This document shows, piece by piece, positions 1-5,165 of a stretch of 5,165 nucleotides of DNA (the stretch's first letter is position 1; the number at the start of each line of letters is the position of its first letter). This stretch comes from Epilinea sp044228875 (lineage in GTDB: Bacteria > Chloroflexota > Anaerolineae > Epilineales > Epilineaceae), in the NCBI GenBank assembly GCA_044228875.1, contig JBGAUA010000215.1, forward strand, positions 1 to 5,165, in the 5' to 3' direction. The position numbers were made by a program, and so were the translations under genes. The notes beneath the pieces are model-generated. The model was not told the DNA's origin. It saw only the letters and a program-made list of their open reading frames with translations, and made no database searches.

Positions 1-741
1 CCGGTCGCCAGGCCCACCGCCGACCCCCTGGCCGACGCCATCGTCTTCGCCACCGCCACCGCGGACGCCGCGGCGGCCCTGGCGGCCGGCGGCTCGGACC
101 GGCCCAGCGACCCCGTGGTTCCAGCGTCCGAGACGGCCGGGAGCGTGGTGGTCCTCAGCCCCTCGCCCTGCGCCGCCCTGACCCTGGACAGCGCCGGGCC
201 GGTGCGCGACTGCGCCGCGGAGCTGCTGCAGAGCGGCCGGCTGGAGGGCCGCGAGCTGATGGCCCTGGTGGGCTTCGACCTGGCCGCCCTGCCCGCGGGC
301 GCGGAGCTGCTCTACGCCGCGCTGGAGCTGGTGACCGCCGACACCAGCTTCGCCCGGACACGCTCCGCCTGGCGCGTGGAGGCGGTGGACCCGCCCTCGC
401 CCAGCTTCGACCAGGTGCTGGCGGCCCTGCCGCTCGCCAAGAGCCTCATCTGGCAGGTGGAGGCCGCCGAGATCGCCCCGGGGCGCCGCCTGACGGTGGA
501 GCTGGGCGCGGAAGCCCGCCGCCTGCTGGACGGGCGCCTCGCGGCGGGGCAGGGCCGGCTGGCCTTTCGCATCATGTTGACCGGTCGCTCGACCGGTCTG
601 GCGGCCTGGCAGGCGCGCGGCGAGCGCGGCCCGCGCCTGCGCCTGGCCTACCAACACCCCACCCCGCCCGCCGCGGCCGCGCTGGACGGCCTGGTGCACT
701 GGGCGCCGCCGCCCGCGGCGGCCACGGTGGCGGCGCCATGA
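1..741 (+). CDS. DNRLRE-like domain protein, 5' end outside window
   Basis: The reading frame is open from base 1 to the TGA at 739-741 (246 codons visible), so the gene begins upstream. The first ~45 residues are Ala/Pro-rich and may be an interdomain linker. From about residue 45 to 218 the pattern fits a DNRLRE/CBM96-like beta-sandwich: the core strand VGFDLAALPAGAELLYAALE (about residues 90-109), then a Val/Trp-bearing middle part, and a closing GLAAW...GPRLRLAYQ (about 199-218). Such domains normally sit in secreted or surface proteins and are linked to carbohydrate or matrix contacts. A Pro/Ala-rich tail of ~28 residues follows. A GTG at 115 is a possible start but has no Shine-Dalgarno, and the frame carries on upstream of it. 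No signal peptide can be judged. The stop overlaps the next start (ATGA), implying co-translation with the kinase. Frame is confident; domain is a pattern-based call; function is unknown. Confidence 0.72.
   Translation, partial: PVARPTADPLADAIVFATATADAAAALAAGGSDRPSDPVVPASETAGSVVVLSPSPCAALTLDSAGPVRDCAAELLQSGRLEGRELMALVGFDLAALPAGAELLYAALELVTADTSFARTRSAWRVEAVDPPSPSFDQVLAALPLAKSLIWQVEAAEIAPGRRLTVELGAEARRLLDGRLAAGQGRLAFRIMLTGRSTGLAAWQARGERGPRLRLAYQHPTPPAAAALDGLVHWAPPPAAATVAAP
579..598. repeat. 20-bp perfect palindrome inside the DNRLRE gene
   Basis: Arms GACCGGTCG (579-587) and CGACCGGTC (590-598) are exact inverted copies around CT. Each arm also holds the 8-bp palindrome GACCGGTC, so the site is also a direct repeat with a 12-bp period. 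It encodes part of LTGRSTGL, and the codons used (TTG for Leu, GGT twice for Gly) are less G/C-ending than nearby ones. It could form a hairpin or bind a dimeric protein, or be chance in GC-rich DNA. Confidence 0.5.
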
Positions 742-1727
742 TCATCACCCAGGCCCCCCTGCGCATCAGCTTCCTCGGCGGCGGGACGGACTTCCCCGAG
801 TTCTACGCCCAGGAGGAAGGCTGCGTCCTCTCCTCGGCCATCGACAAGAGCATCACGGTCATCCTCAAGCGGCGCTACGACCAGCGCATCCGCGTGGGCT
901 ACACCCGCACCGAGCTGGTGGAGACCGTGGACCAGCTGGAGCACGAGCTGGTGCGCGAGGCGATGCGCCTGACGGGCCTGACGGGCGGCGTCGAGATCGG
1001 CACCATGGGCGACATCCCCTCGCGCGGCTCGGGCCTGGGCTCCTCCAGCACGGTGACGGTGGCCCTCCTGCACGCCATGTGGACCTACCTGGGCGTCCTG
1101 CCCACCCGCCGGCAGCTGGCCGAGGAGGCGGTGCGGGTGGAGCGGGAGATCCTGGGCCGGCCCATCGGGGTGCAGGACCAGTATGCCGCGGCCTTCGGCG
1201 GCTTGCGCTTCCACCGCTTCGGCCCCGAGGGCGTGTCGTCGGAGGCCGTCCTGCCCGACGGGGCGGCCGGAGAGCAGCTGGCGCGCCGCCTGGGCGAGCA
1301 CCTGCTCATCTTCTTCACCGGCATCACGCGGCAGTCGGCCTCGGTGCTCGCGGAGCAGCGGGCCAACATCGAGACGCAGCGGCCCCTCCTCCGGGCGATG
1401 GCCCGCCAGGCGCGCGAGGGCCGCCAGGCCCTGGTCGACGGCCGCCTGGACGACCTGGGCGAGCTGCTGCACGAGGGCTGGCTGCTCAAGCGCCGGCTGG
1501 CCAGCAAGGTGACGAACCCGGACATCGACGCGATGTACGCGGCGGCCCGCGGGGCGGGAGCCATCGGCGGCAAGATCAGCGGCGCGGGCGGCGGCGGCTT
1601 CCTGCTCCTCTACGCCCGCCCCCAGGACCACCAGGCGGTGCGCGCCGCCCTGCACCCGCTGAGCGAGCTGGCCTTCAACCTGGAGCCGGAGGGCTCGCTG
1701 GTGCTGCTGCACCAGCGGCGGCGCTAG
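738..1727 (+). CDS. hddA: GHMP sugar kinase, HddA-like (heptose 7-phosphate kinase family)
   Basis: A 329-residue GHMP-superfamily kinase of normal length for the HddA/fucokinase-like group. Visible motifs are the N-terminal sugar-binding motif 1, APLRISFLGGGTD (residues 6-18); the ATP-binding glycine/serine loop, IPSRGSGLGSSSTV (93-106); a GVQDQYAAAFGG segment (144-155) with a candidate catalytic Asp146; and motif 3, GGKISGAGGGGF (277-288). HddA phosphorylates C1 of D-glycero-D-manno-heptose 7-phosphate in the cytoplasm, giving the 1,7-bisphosphate on the route to GDP-heptose for LPS O-antigen or S-layer glycans. The family match is strong. The exact substrate is less sure, because related kinases act on fucose and other sugars, so the symbol is a family-level name. 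The ATG overlaps the upstream stop (ATGA) with no strong Shine-Dalgarno, pointing to translational coupling. No partner gmhA, gmhB or hddC of the classical type is in the window, though a phosphatase-nucleotidyltransferase fusion lies about 1.2 kb downstream. Confidence 0.88.
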   Translation: MIITQAPLRISFLGGGTDFPEFYAQEEGCVLSSAIDKSITVILKRRYDQRIRVGYTRTELVETVDQLEHELVREAMRLTGLTGGVEIGTMGDIPSRGSGLGSSSTVTVALLHAMWTYLGVLPTRRQLAEEAVRVEREILGRPIGVQDQYAAAFGGLRFHRFGPEGVSSEAVLPDGAAGEQLARRLGEHLLIFFTGITRQSASVLAEQRANIETQRPLLRAMARQAREGRQALVDGRLDDLGELLHEGWLLKRRLASKVTNPDIDAMYAAARGAGAIGGKISGAGGGGFLLLYARPQDHQAVRAALHPLSELAFNLEPEGSLVLLHQRRR

Positions 1728-1812
1728 TCCCTTCCTCAGTCCGCCGCGGCGCTCGCCGCAGGCCCCCGGGCGGTCGGCGTTGCGCGGCAGCACGATGAAC
1801 AAGGGACCAGGC

Positions 1813-1841
1813 TTGCCGCCCCCGAACGGCCGTGCTAATCT
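1813..1841 (+). promoter_or_regulatory. Sigma70-type promoter with extended -10
   Basis: TTGCCG at 1813-1818 and TAATCT at 1836-1841 are separated by exactly 17 bp, and TG at 1833-1834 gives an extended -10 (TGC before the hexamer). The patch is AT-richer than its surroundings. The expected transcription start is near 1847-1849, leaving a leader of about 28 nt before the VOC gene, so this probably drives the five-gene run from 1876. An 8-bp palindrome, ACGGCCGT, sits in the spacer at 1826-1833 and could be an operator half or chance. Assignment rests on consensus resemblance only. Confidence 0.6.
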
Positions 1842-1862
1842 GCCCGATCGACCGCCGCGACC

Positions 1863-1868
1863 AAGGAG
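1863..1868 (+). promoter_or_regulatory. Strong Shine-Dalgarno setting the VOC gene start
   Basis: AAGGAG lies seven bases before the ATG at 1876. It is the best ribosome-binding site in the window and decides the start of the VOC gene against the in-frame TTG at 1780, which lies upstream of the predicted promoter and has no such site. It fits a first gene of an operon that must start translation without coupling. Confidence 0.8.
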
Positions 1869-1875
1869 CGCCGCC

Positions 1876-2304
1876 ATGCCCCCCCGCCTGCACATCGTCA
1901 CCCTGGGCGTCCACGACTTCGATCGTGCGCTGCGCTTCTACCGCGATGGCCTGGGATGGACGCCCTCGGCCGCCAGCCAGGGCGACATCGCCTTCTTCGA
2001 CGCCGGGGGCGTGGTGCTGGCCCTGCATCCGCGCGAATCCCTGGCGGCGGACGCCAAGGTGGCCCCCGCCGCCATGGCAGGCTTCAACGGCGTGACCTTG
2101 GCCCATAACGTGGCCAGCCGGGAGGCGGTGGACGCCGTCTTCCGTGCGGTGGCGGCCGCGGGGGCCACCGTGATCAAGGCGCCCGAGGAGGTCTTCTGGG
2201 GCGGCTACAGCGGCTACTTCGCGGATCCGGAGGGTCAGCTGTGGGAGGTGGCGCACAACCCCTTCTTCCCCTTCGACGACGCCGGCCGGATCATCCTGCC
2301 ATGA
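1876..2304 (+). CDS. VOC superfamily protein (glyoxalase/bleomycin-resistance fold)
   Basis: A 142-residue protein with the paired beta-alpha-beta-beta-beta modules of the vicinal oxygen chelate fold. The first module opens with RLHIVTLGVHDFDRALRFYR (residues 4-23) and the second carries the typical YFADPEGQLWEVAHNP (114-129). Family members include glyoxalase I, ring-cleavage dioxygenases and antibiotic-binding proteins; single-domain members usually work as dimers in the cytosol. Of the four glyoxalase I metal ligands, His6 and Glu124 align, but the middle pair (Glu in strand 4, His at the start of module 2) seem replaced by hydrophobic residues near 49-50 and 73. Glyoxalase I activity is therefore doubtful and no substrate is assigned. 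The start was chosen on the AAGGAG site and the conserved MxxRLH opening. It is the first gene after the promoter, and its TGA overlaps the MOSC start (ATGA). Confidence 0.88.
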   Translation: MPPRLHIVTLGVHDFDRALRFYRDGLGWTPSAASQGDIAFFDAGGVVLALHPRESLAADAKVAPAAMAGFNGVTLAHNVASREAVDAVFRAVAAAGATVIKAPEEVFWGGYSGYFADPEGQLWEVAHNPFFPFDDAGRIILP

Positions 2305-2948
2305 GCGGCGTCACCCTGGTCGCCGTCAATCGCGGCCGGCCGGGCAGCGTCGCGCCCCGCGGGCGCGCCGAGGCCACCGGCATCTTCAAGGAGCCGGTGG
2401 CCGGGCGCGTGGCCATCTCCACCGAAGGGCTGGACGGGGACATCATCGTCAGCACCCGGCACCACGGCGGCCCCGACCAGGCGCTTTACCTGTACAGCGC
2501 CGCGGACTACGCCTGGTGGTCCCAGGAGCTCGGGGGGGCGCCCCTGCCGCCGGGCATCTTCGGCGAGAACCTCACCCTCAGCGACTGGTGGGCCCCGCCG
2601 CGCGTCGGCGACCGCCTGCGCATCGGGGAAGTGGAGCTGCAGGTGAGCGGCGCGCGCATCCCCTGCGGCACCCTGGCCGCGCGCATGGGCGACCCAGGCT
2701 TCGTCAAGCGCTTCGCCCGCGCGCGCCGCCCCGGCTGCTACGCCCGCGTGCTCTCCGCCGGCAGCGTGGGCGCCGGCGACACGGTGGCCCTGCTGTCGAG
2801 CAGCCCCGACCATCCCAGGGTGGACGAGGTCTTCGACCAGTGGTTCTTGGAGGACAGGGATCCGCAGGTGCTGCGCCGCCTCCTCGCGGCGCCCCTGGCC
2901 GAGCGCGCCGCGGCCACCCTGCGTCATTGGCTGGCGCAGGCTGACTGA
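2301..2948 (+). CDS. MOSC domain protein, YiiM-like
   Basis: A 215-residue protein, close to E. coli YiiM in length. The MOSC beta-barrel spans about residues 25-165. Hallmarks are STRHHGGPDQALYLYSAADY (51-70), FGENLTL (87-93), and the conserved cysteine in SGARIPCGTL (Cys122), which in the family handles sulfur or binds molybdenum cofactor. A C-terminal helical part (about 170-212, with VFDQWFLEDRDPQVLRRLL and APLAERAAATLRHW) fits the '3-alpha' domain that often follows MOSC in YiiM-type proteins. YiiM relatives are linked to molybdenum-dependent reduction of N-hydroxylated compounds; whether this one does the same is inference, and no molybdenum-cofactor gene is nearby. The ATG at 2301 overlaps the VOC stop (ATGA) with no clear ribosome-binding site, so coupling is likely. 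An in-frame start further upstream at 2241 would lie inside the VOC gene and lacks conservation. Confidence 0.9.
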   Translation: MSGVTLVAVNRGRPGSVAPRGRAEATGIFKEPVAGRVAISTEGLDGDIIVSTRHHGGPDQALYLYSAADYAWWSQELGGAPLPPGIFGENLTLSDWWAPPRVGDRLRIGEVELQVSGARIPCGTLAARMGDPGFVKRFARARRPGCYARVLSAGSVGAGDTVALLSSSPDHPRVDEVFDQWFLEDRDPQVLRRLLAAPLAERAAATLRHWLAQAD

Positions 2949-2955
2949 GAAGGGA
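2948..2955 (+). promoter_or_regulatory. Purine-rich ribosome-binding site of the fusion gene
   Basis: AGAAGGGA begins at the last base of the MOSC stop codon and sits just before ATG 2958 (about three to four bases of spacing). The spacing is short for 2958 but too long (about 15-16) for the alternative in-frame ATG at 2970, so 2958 is preferred; 2970 cannot be excluded. Confidence 0.5.
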
Positions 2956-2957
2956 CG

Positions 2958-4331
2958 ATGGACGGCGACATGTCCGACAGCGGCCTCTACAACGAAGTCC
3001 GCATCGGCGAAGGGCTGATCACCAGCGGCCAGCCCAGCGCGGAGCAGCTGCGCGCCCTGGCCGCGGCGGGCTGCCTTGCCGTGGTCAACCTGGCTCCGGC
3101 CGGCAGCCAGGGCGCCCTGCCGGACGAAGGCGAGCTCGTGCGCGCCCTCGGCATGGCCTACCACCACATCCCGGTGGCCTGGGAGCGCCCCCTCCCCGCG
3201 GACTTCCAGGGCTTCGACGCCGTCATGCTGGCCCTGCCCCCTGGCAGCGTCCTGCTGCATTGCATGGCCAACTACCGGGTGACCGCCTTCTACGGGCTCC
3301 ACGCCATGAAGCACCTGGGCTGGACGGCCGACCAGGCGGACGCCCTCATGGCGCCGATCTGGCAGGACGAGCGGTACCCGGCCTGGCAGGACTTCATCGC
3401 GACGATGCGGCATCGTCTGGCGGAGGGCAGCCCACCCCCCACCCTCGTCGTCCTGGCCGCCGGCATCGGGCGGCGCTTCGGCGGCGACAAGCAGCTGGCG
3501 GAGGTCGGGCCGCGGGGAGAGACCCTGCTGGACTACGCGGTGGCCGACGCCGCCCGCGCCGGCTTCGGCCGCGCGCTGCTGGTGCTCAGGCCGGACATGC
3601 CGGCGGAGGCCATCGACGCCCTGCTGGCGCGGCTGGGCGCGCGGATCGGGGCCGTGGAGGCCGTGTTCCAGCGGGTGGACGACCTGCCCGGCGATCGCCG
3701 GCCCCCCGCCGGGCGGCGGAAGCCCTGGGGCACCGGGCAGGCGCTGTGGGCCTGCCGCGAGGCGGTGAGCGGGCCGCTGGCGATGGTGAACGCCGACGAC
3801 TACTACGGCCCCCGCTCCTATCCCCTGGCCCGCACCGCGCTGGACGCGCTGGCAGGGGAGCACTCTGCCCTGGTGGCCTTCGACCTGGCGCGCACCCTGT
3901 CGGCGCACGGCACTGTGTCCCGCGGCATCTGCCGCCTGGATGCGGCCGGCCGGCTGGCGGACGTCGTGGAACGCTACGAGATCCGCCAGGACGCCGACGG
4001 CGTCATCCGCTCCGGCGACGGCCTTGAGCCGCGGGAGCTGGCGCCGGACACACCGGCCAGCATGAACCTGTGGGCCTTCACCCCGGCGGTCTTCGGCTGG
4101 TTGGAGACGGACTTCATCGCCTTCCTCGACCAGCTCGACCGAACGTCCCCCATGGCCCTGGACGCCGAGTTCCTGCTGACCGAGGTCATCGGGTCGCGGC
4201 TGCGGGCCGGTCGGCTGCGGGTGGACCTCTGCCGCACGCCGGAGACCTGGCTCGGCCTGACCAACGCCGCCGACCTGGCGGCGGCACGCGAACTCCTGGC
4301 CCGGCTGCGGCCGGACGGCGAGGGCCGGTGA
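2958..4331 (+). CDS. Tyrosine-phosphatase-like domain fused to sugar-type nucleotidyltransferase
   Basis: A 457-residue two-domain protein. Residues ~9-152 look like the PTP-like family related to PTP-NADK/DUF442 phosphatases: YNEVRIGEGLITSGQPSAEQ (11-30), then the P-loop HCMANYR (101-107) with Cys102 and Arg107 in a CX4R arrangement. A short Pro-containing linker (~153-161) leads to a nucleotidyltransferase (~162-455) with the G-loop LAAGIGRRFGGDKQ (166-179), VGPRGETLLDYAVADAARAGF (183-203), KPWGTGQA (255-262), the metal-site NADDYYG (278-284), GTVSRGIC (318-325) and SMNLWAF (368-374). Separate homologues of the second half are about 300 residues, so both domains appear whole. The second domain should transfer a nucleotidyl group to a phosphorylated small molecule, probably a sugar phosphate; the first should remove phosphate. 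Substrates are unknown. No stop or frame change separates the halves, so the fusion looks genuine. It follows MOSC by 9 bp and its stop overlaps the GNAT start (GTGA). Confidence 0.87.
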   Translation: MDGDMSDSGLYNEVRIGEGLITSGQPSAEQLRALAAAGCLAVVNLAPAGSQGALPDEGELVRALGMAYHHIPVAWERPLPADFQGFDAVMLALPPGSVLLHCMANYRVTAFYGLHAMKHLGWTADQADALMAPIWQDERYPAWQDFIATMRHRLAEGSPPPTLVVLAAGIGRRFGGDKQLAEVGPRGETLLDYAVADAARAGFGRALLVLRPDMPAEAIDALLARLGARIGAVEAVFQRVDDLPGDRRPPAGRRKPWGTGQALWACREAVSGPLAMVNADDYYGPRSYPLARTALDALAGEHSALVAFDLARTLSAHGTVSRGICRLDAAGRLADVVERYEIRQDADGVIRSGDGLEPRELAPDTPASMNLWAFTPAVFGWLETDFIAFLDQLDRTSPMALDAEFLLTEVIGSRLRAGRLRVDLCRTPETWLGLTNAADLAAARELLARLRPDGEGR

Positions 4332-4819
4332 CGGCGGCGCGCCATCCCGTGCGCCGCGTCATGCCCGCCGACCGGGCGGAATGGCTGCGCATGCGCTGCC
4401 TGCTCTGGCCCGACAGCGACGCCCCCGGCGGCGCGGCGGCGGAGCACGGCGCGGAGATCGACGCCTTCTTCGCCGCCGCCGCCGAGCCGCCGGCCACCTT
4501 CGTGCTGCAGCGCCCCGACGGGCGGCTGGGCGGCTTCCTGGAAGCGGACGTGCGCCCCTACGCCGAGGGCTGCGATGGGCCGGCCGGCTACATCGAGGGC
4601 TGGTGGGTGGACGAGGACCTGCGCCGCCAGGGCCACGGCGGCCGTCTGGTCGCCGCGGCCGAGACCTGGGCCCGCGACCGCGGCCTCGCGGAGATGGCCA
4701 GCGACGCCCTGCTGGACAACCCTGTCAGCCACCTGGCCCACGGCGCCCTGGGCTACCGGGAGGTCGAGCGCATCGTCTGCTTCCGCAAGCCGCTCCGGGG
4801 CGGCGCGGCCGGCCGATGA
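4328..4819 (+). CDS. GNAT acetyltransferase, AAC(6')-I-like
   Basis: A 163-residue GNAT protein, near the ~145-155 usual for AAC(6')-I aminoglycoside 6'-N-acetyltransferases. Resemblance is good along the length: PADRAEWLRMRCLLWPD (13-29), HGAEIDAFF (40-48), GYIEGWWVDEDLRR (87-100), the acetyl-CoA loop RRQGHG (99-104) matching RxxGxG, then MASDALLDNPVSHLAHGALG (123-142) and EVERIVCFRKPL (145-156). It would transfer acetyl from acetyl-CoA to an amine in the cytosol. Close sequence to the family does not prove drug resistance; many chromosomal members have unknown natural substrates, and an amino sugar would fit the glycan context. The GTG start at 4328 gives a 4-bp overlap with the fusion gene (GTGA) and has GAGGG at 4320-4324; GTG 4349 is an alternative without a ribosome-binding site. 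The same frame is open upstream to 4070, but that part overlaps the fusion gene and looks like Arg/Pro/Gly-rich shadow sequence. Confidence 0.87.
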   Translation: MTAARHPVRRVMPADRAEWLRMRCLLWPDSDAPGGAAAEHGAEIDAFFAAAAEPPATFVLQRPDGRLGGFLEADVRPYAEGCDGPAGYIEGWWVDEDLRRQGHGGRLVAAAETWARDRGLAEMASDALLDNPVSHLAHGALGYREVERIVCFRKPLRGGAAGR

Positions 4820-5165
4820 GCGACCCCGGCGGCCCGGCCGCGCCCCGGCCCTGGCGCCGGCGGCTGGCGGCGGCCGAGCTCTGGCTCACCCTGCCGGCCC
4901 TGCCGGTCCTCCTCCGGCGGGAGCGCTTCCCGCCGGGCGCGCCGGCCCTGGCCTTCGCCTGGCTGGCCGGCCTCTGGCTGCTGCGCCGGCTGGATGCCGG
5001 CCGCTGGACGCGCCCCAGCGTCCTGGACGCCCCGGTGCTGGCGCTGCTGGCCACCCTGCCCGGGGCCATCCTCGCGGCCGGCGAGCGGGCGGCGGCCTTC
5101 TCCCGCGCCCAGAGCCTGCTGGCCGCCATCGCCCTGGCCTTTGCCCTGGCCAACAGCCTGCGAAG
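4816..5165 (+). CDS. Multi-pass membrane protein, O-antigen ligase/polymerase-like, 3' end outside window
   Basis: The frame from ATG 4816 stays open to the window end (116 complete codons). A short Pro/Arg-rich cytoplasmic-looking start (residues 1-16, with RPWRRR) is followed by hydrophobic stretches at about 17-33, 42-57, 68-88 and 98-114, divided by Arg-rich loops (LLRRERF, LLRRLDAGRW). The arrangement of a helix pair, a basic loop, then a 'SVLDAPVLALLATLPGAI' type helix (68-85) and another helix near 98-114 resembles the N terminus of O-antigen ligase/Wzy-type proteins in environmental bacteria. Those proteins join or polymerise surface glycans at the outer face of the inner membrane. 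With the catalytic periplasmic loop outside the window this remains a tentative call; another polytopic membrane protein is possible. The start overlaps the GNAT stop (ATGA), suggesting it is the next gene of the same operon. Confidence 0.68.
   Translation, partial: MSDPGGPAAPRPWRRRLAAAELWLTLPALPVLLRRERFPPGAPALAFAWLAGLWLLRRLDAGRWTRPSVLDAPVLALLATLPGAILAAGERAAAFSRAQSLLAAIALAFALANSLR

Noticed and set aside
1746..1759. Hairpin GCGGCG/CGCCGC after the kinase gene as a terminator
   Set aside because: The stem is short with a two-base loop and no T-run follows, so an intrinsic terminator is not supported.
1727..1807. Inverted GTCCCTT (1727-1733) and AAGGGAC (1801-1807)
   Set aside because: Seven bases separated by 67 bp is readily chance, and neither arm extends.
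1780..1875. N-terminal extension of the VOC gene from TTG 1780
   Set aside because: The extension would include the predicted promoter and the AAGGAG site, is Pro/Arg-rich, and is not typical of VOC proteins, which begin close to the RLHIVTLG strand.
648..1901. 417-codon open frame on the - strand
   Set aside because: It lies opposite the well-supported GHMP kinase and the promoter region. Its translation is low-complexity Ala/Gly/Arg/His-rich with no recognisable domain, as expected from GC-rich codon bias.
3405..3443. Frameshift or assembly error joining two genes at the C-rich linker of the fusion
   Set aside because: Both domains are in the same frame with no stop, and no start codon with suitable spacing follows the GGAGGG at 3422-3427. 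The C6 run is short. The fusion is taken as real, though read-level checking was not possible.
2235..3908. 557-codon open frame on the - strand
   Set aside because: It runs antisense across the MOSC gene and half of the fusion gene, both with clear family motifs. Its composition is that of a shadow frame.
4070..4327. N-terminal extension of the GNAT gene inside the fusion gene
   Set aside because: The added 86 residues are Pro/Arg/Gly-rich with no domain; GTG 4328 gives a normal GNAT length and a coupled start.

Overview
The window is a GC-rich (visibly about 70%) stretch of a bacterial chromosome, densely packed, with all convincing genes on the + strand and strong G/C preference at third codon positions. 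The sequence itself does not name the organism. The presence of a sugar-1-kinase of the heptose/fucose GHMP type, a DNRLRE-type surface domain and the start of an O-antigen ligase/polymerase-like membrane protein suggests a bacterium that makes a surface glycan (LPS, O-antigen, capsule or S-layer glycan). Environmental high-GC lineages such as Chloroflexota, Krumholzibacteriota-like or other FCB-type phyla would all fit; this is a guess, not an assignment. No tRNA, rRNA, CRISPR, insertion sequence, integrase or attachment site was seen.

Layout. (1) 1-741: 3' part of a gene whose product carries a DNRLRE-like domain; its start lies outside the window. (2) 738-1727: a GHMP-family kinase resembling D-glycero-D-manno-heptose 7-phosphate kinase (HddA), overlapping the first gene by ATGA. 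(3) 1728-1875: a 148-bp gap with the only clear promoter in the window (TTGCCG, 17 bp, TAATCT with an extended -10 TG) and a strong Shine-Dalgarno. (4) 1876-5165: a tightly coupled run of five genes: a small VOC (glyoxalase/dioxygenase fold) protein, a YiiM-like MOSC protein, a fusion of a tyrosine-phosphatase-like domain to a sugar-type nucleotidyltransferase, an AAC(6')-like GNAT acetyltransferase, and the N-terminal part of a multi-pass membrane protein resembling O-antigen ligases. Junctions in this run are ATGA, 9 bp, GTGA and ATGA, so the genes are probably co-transcribed and translationally coupled.

How they may work together. The most unusual item is the phosphatase-nucleotidyltransferase fusion at 2958-4331. 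With the HddA-like kinase upstream, the window encodes the three chemistries (anomeric kinase, phosphatase, nucleotidyltransferase) that convert a sugar 7-phosphate to an NDP-sugar in the GDP-heptose pathway, next to what may be a glycan ligase/polymerase. That link is inference: the phosphatase is not of the usual GmhB (HAD) type, the nucleotidyltransferase is not a typical HddC, and a separate promoter plus two unrelated small genes (VOC, MOSC) lie between the kinase and the fusion. The other genes look like ordinary accessory or detoxification functions.
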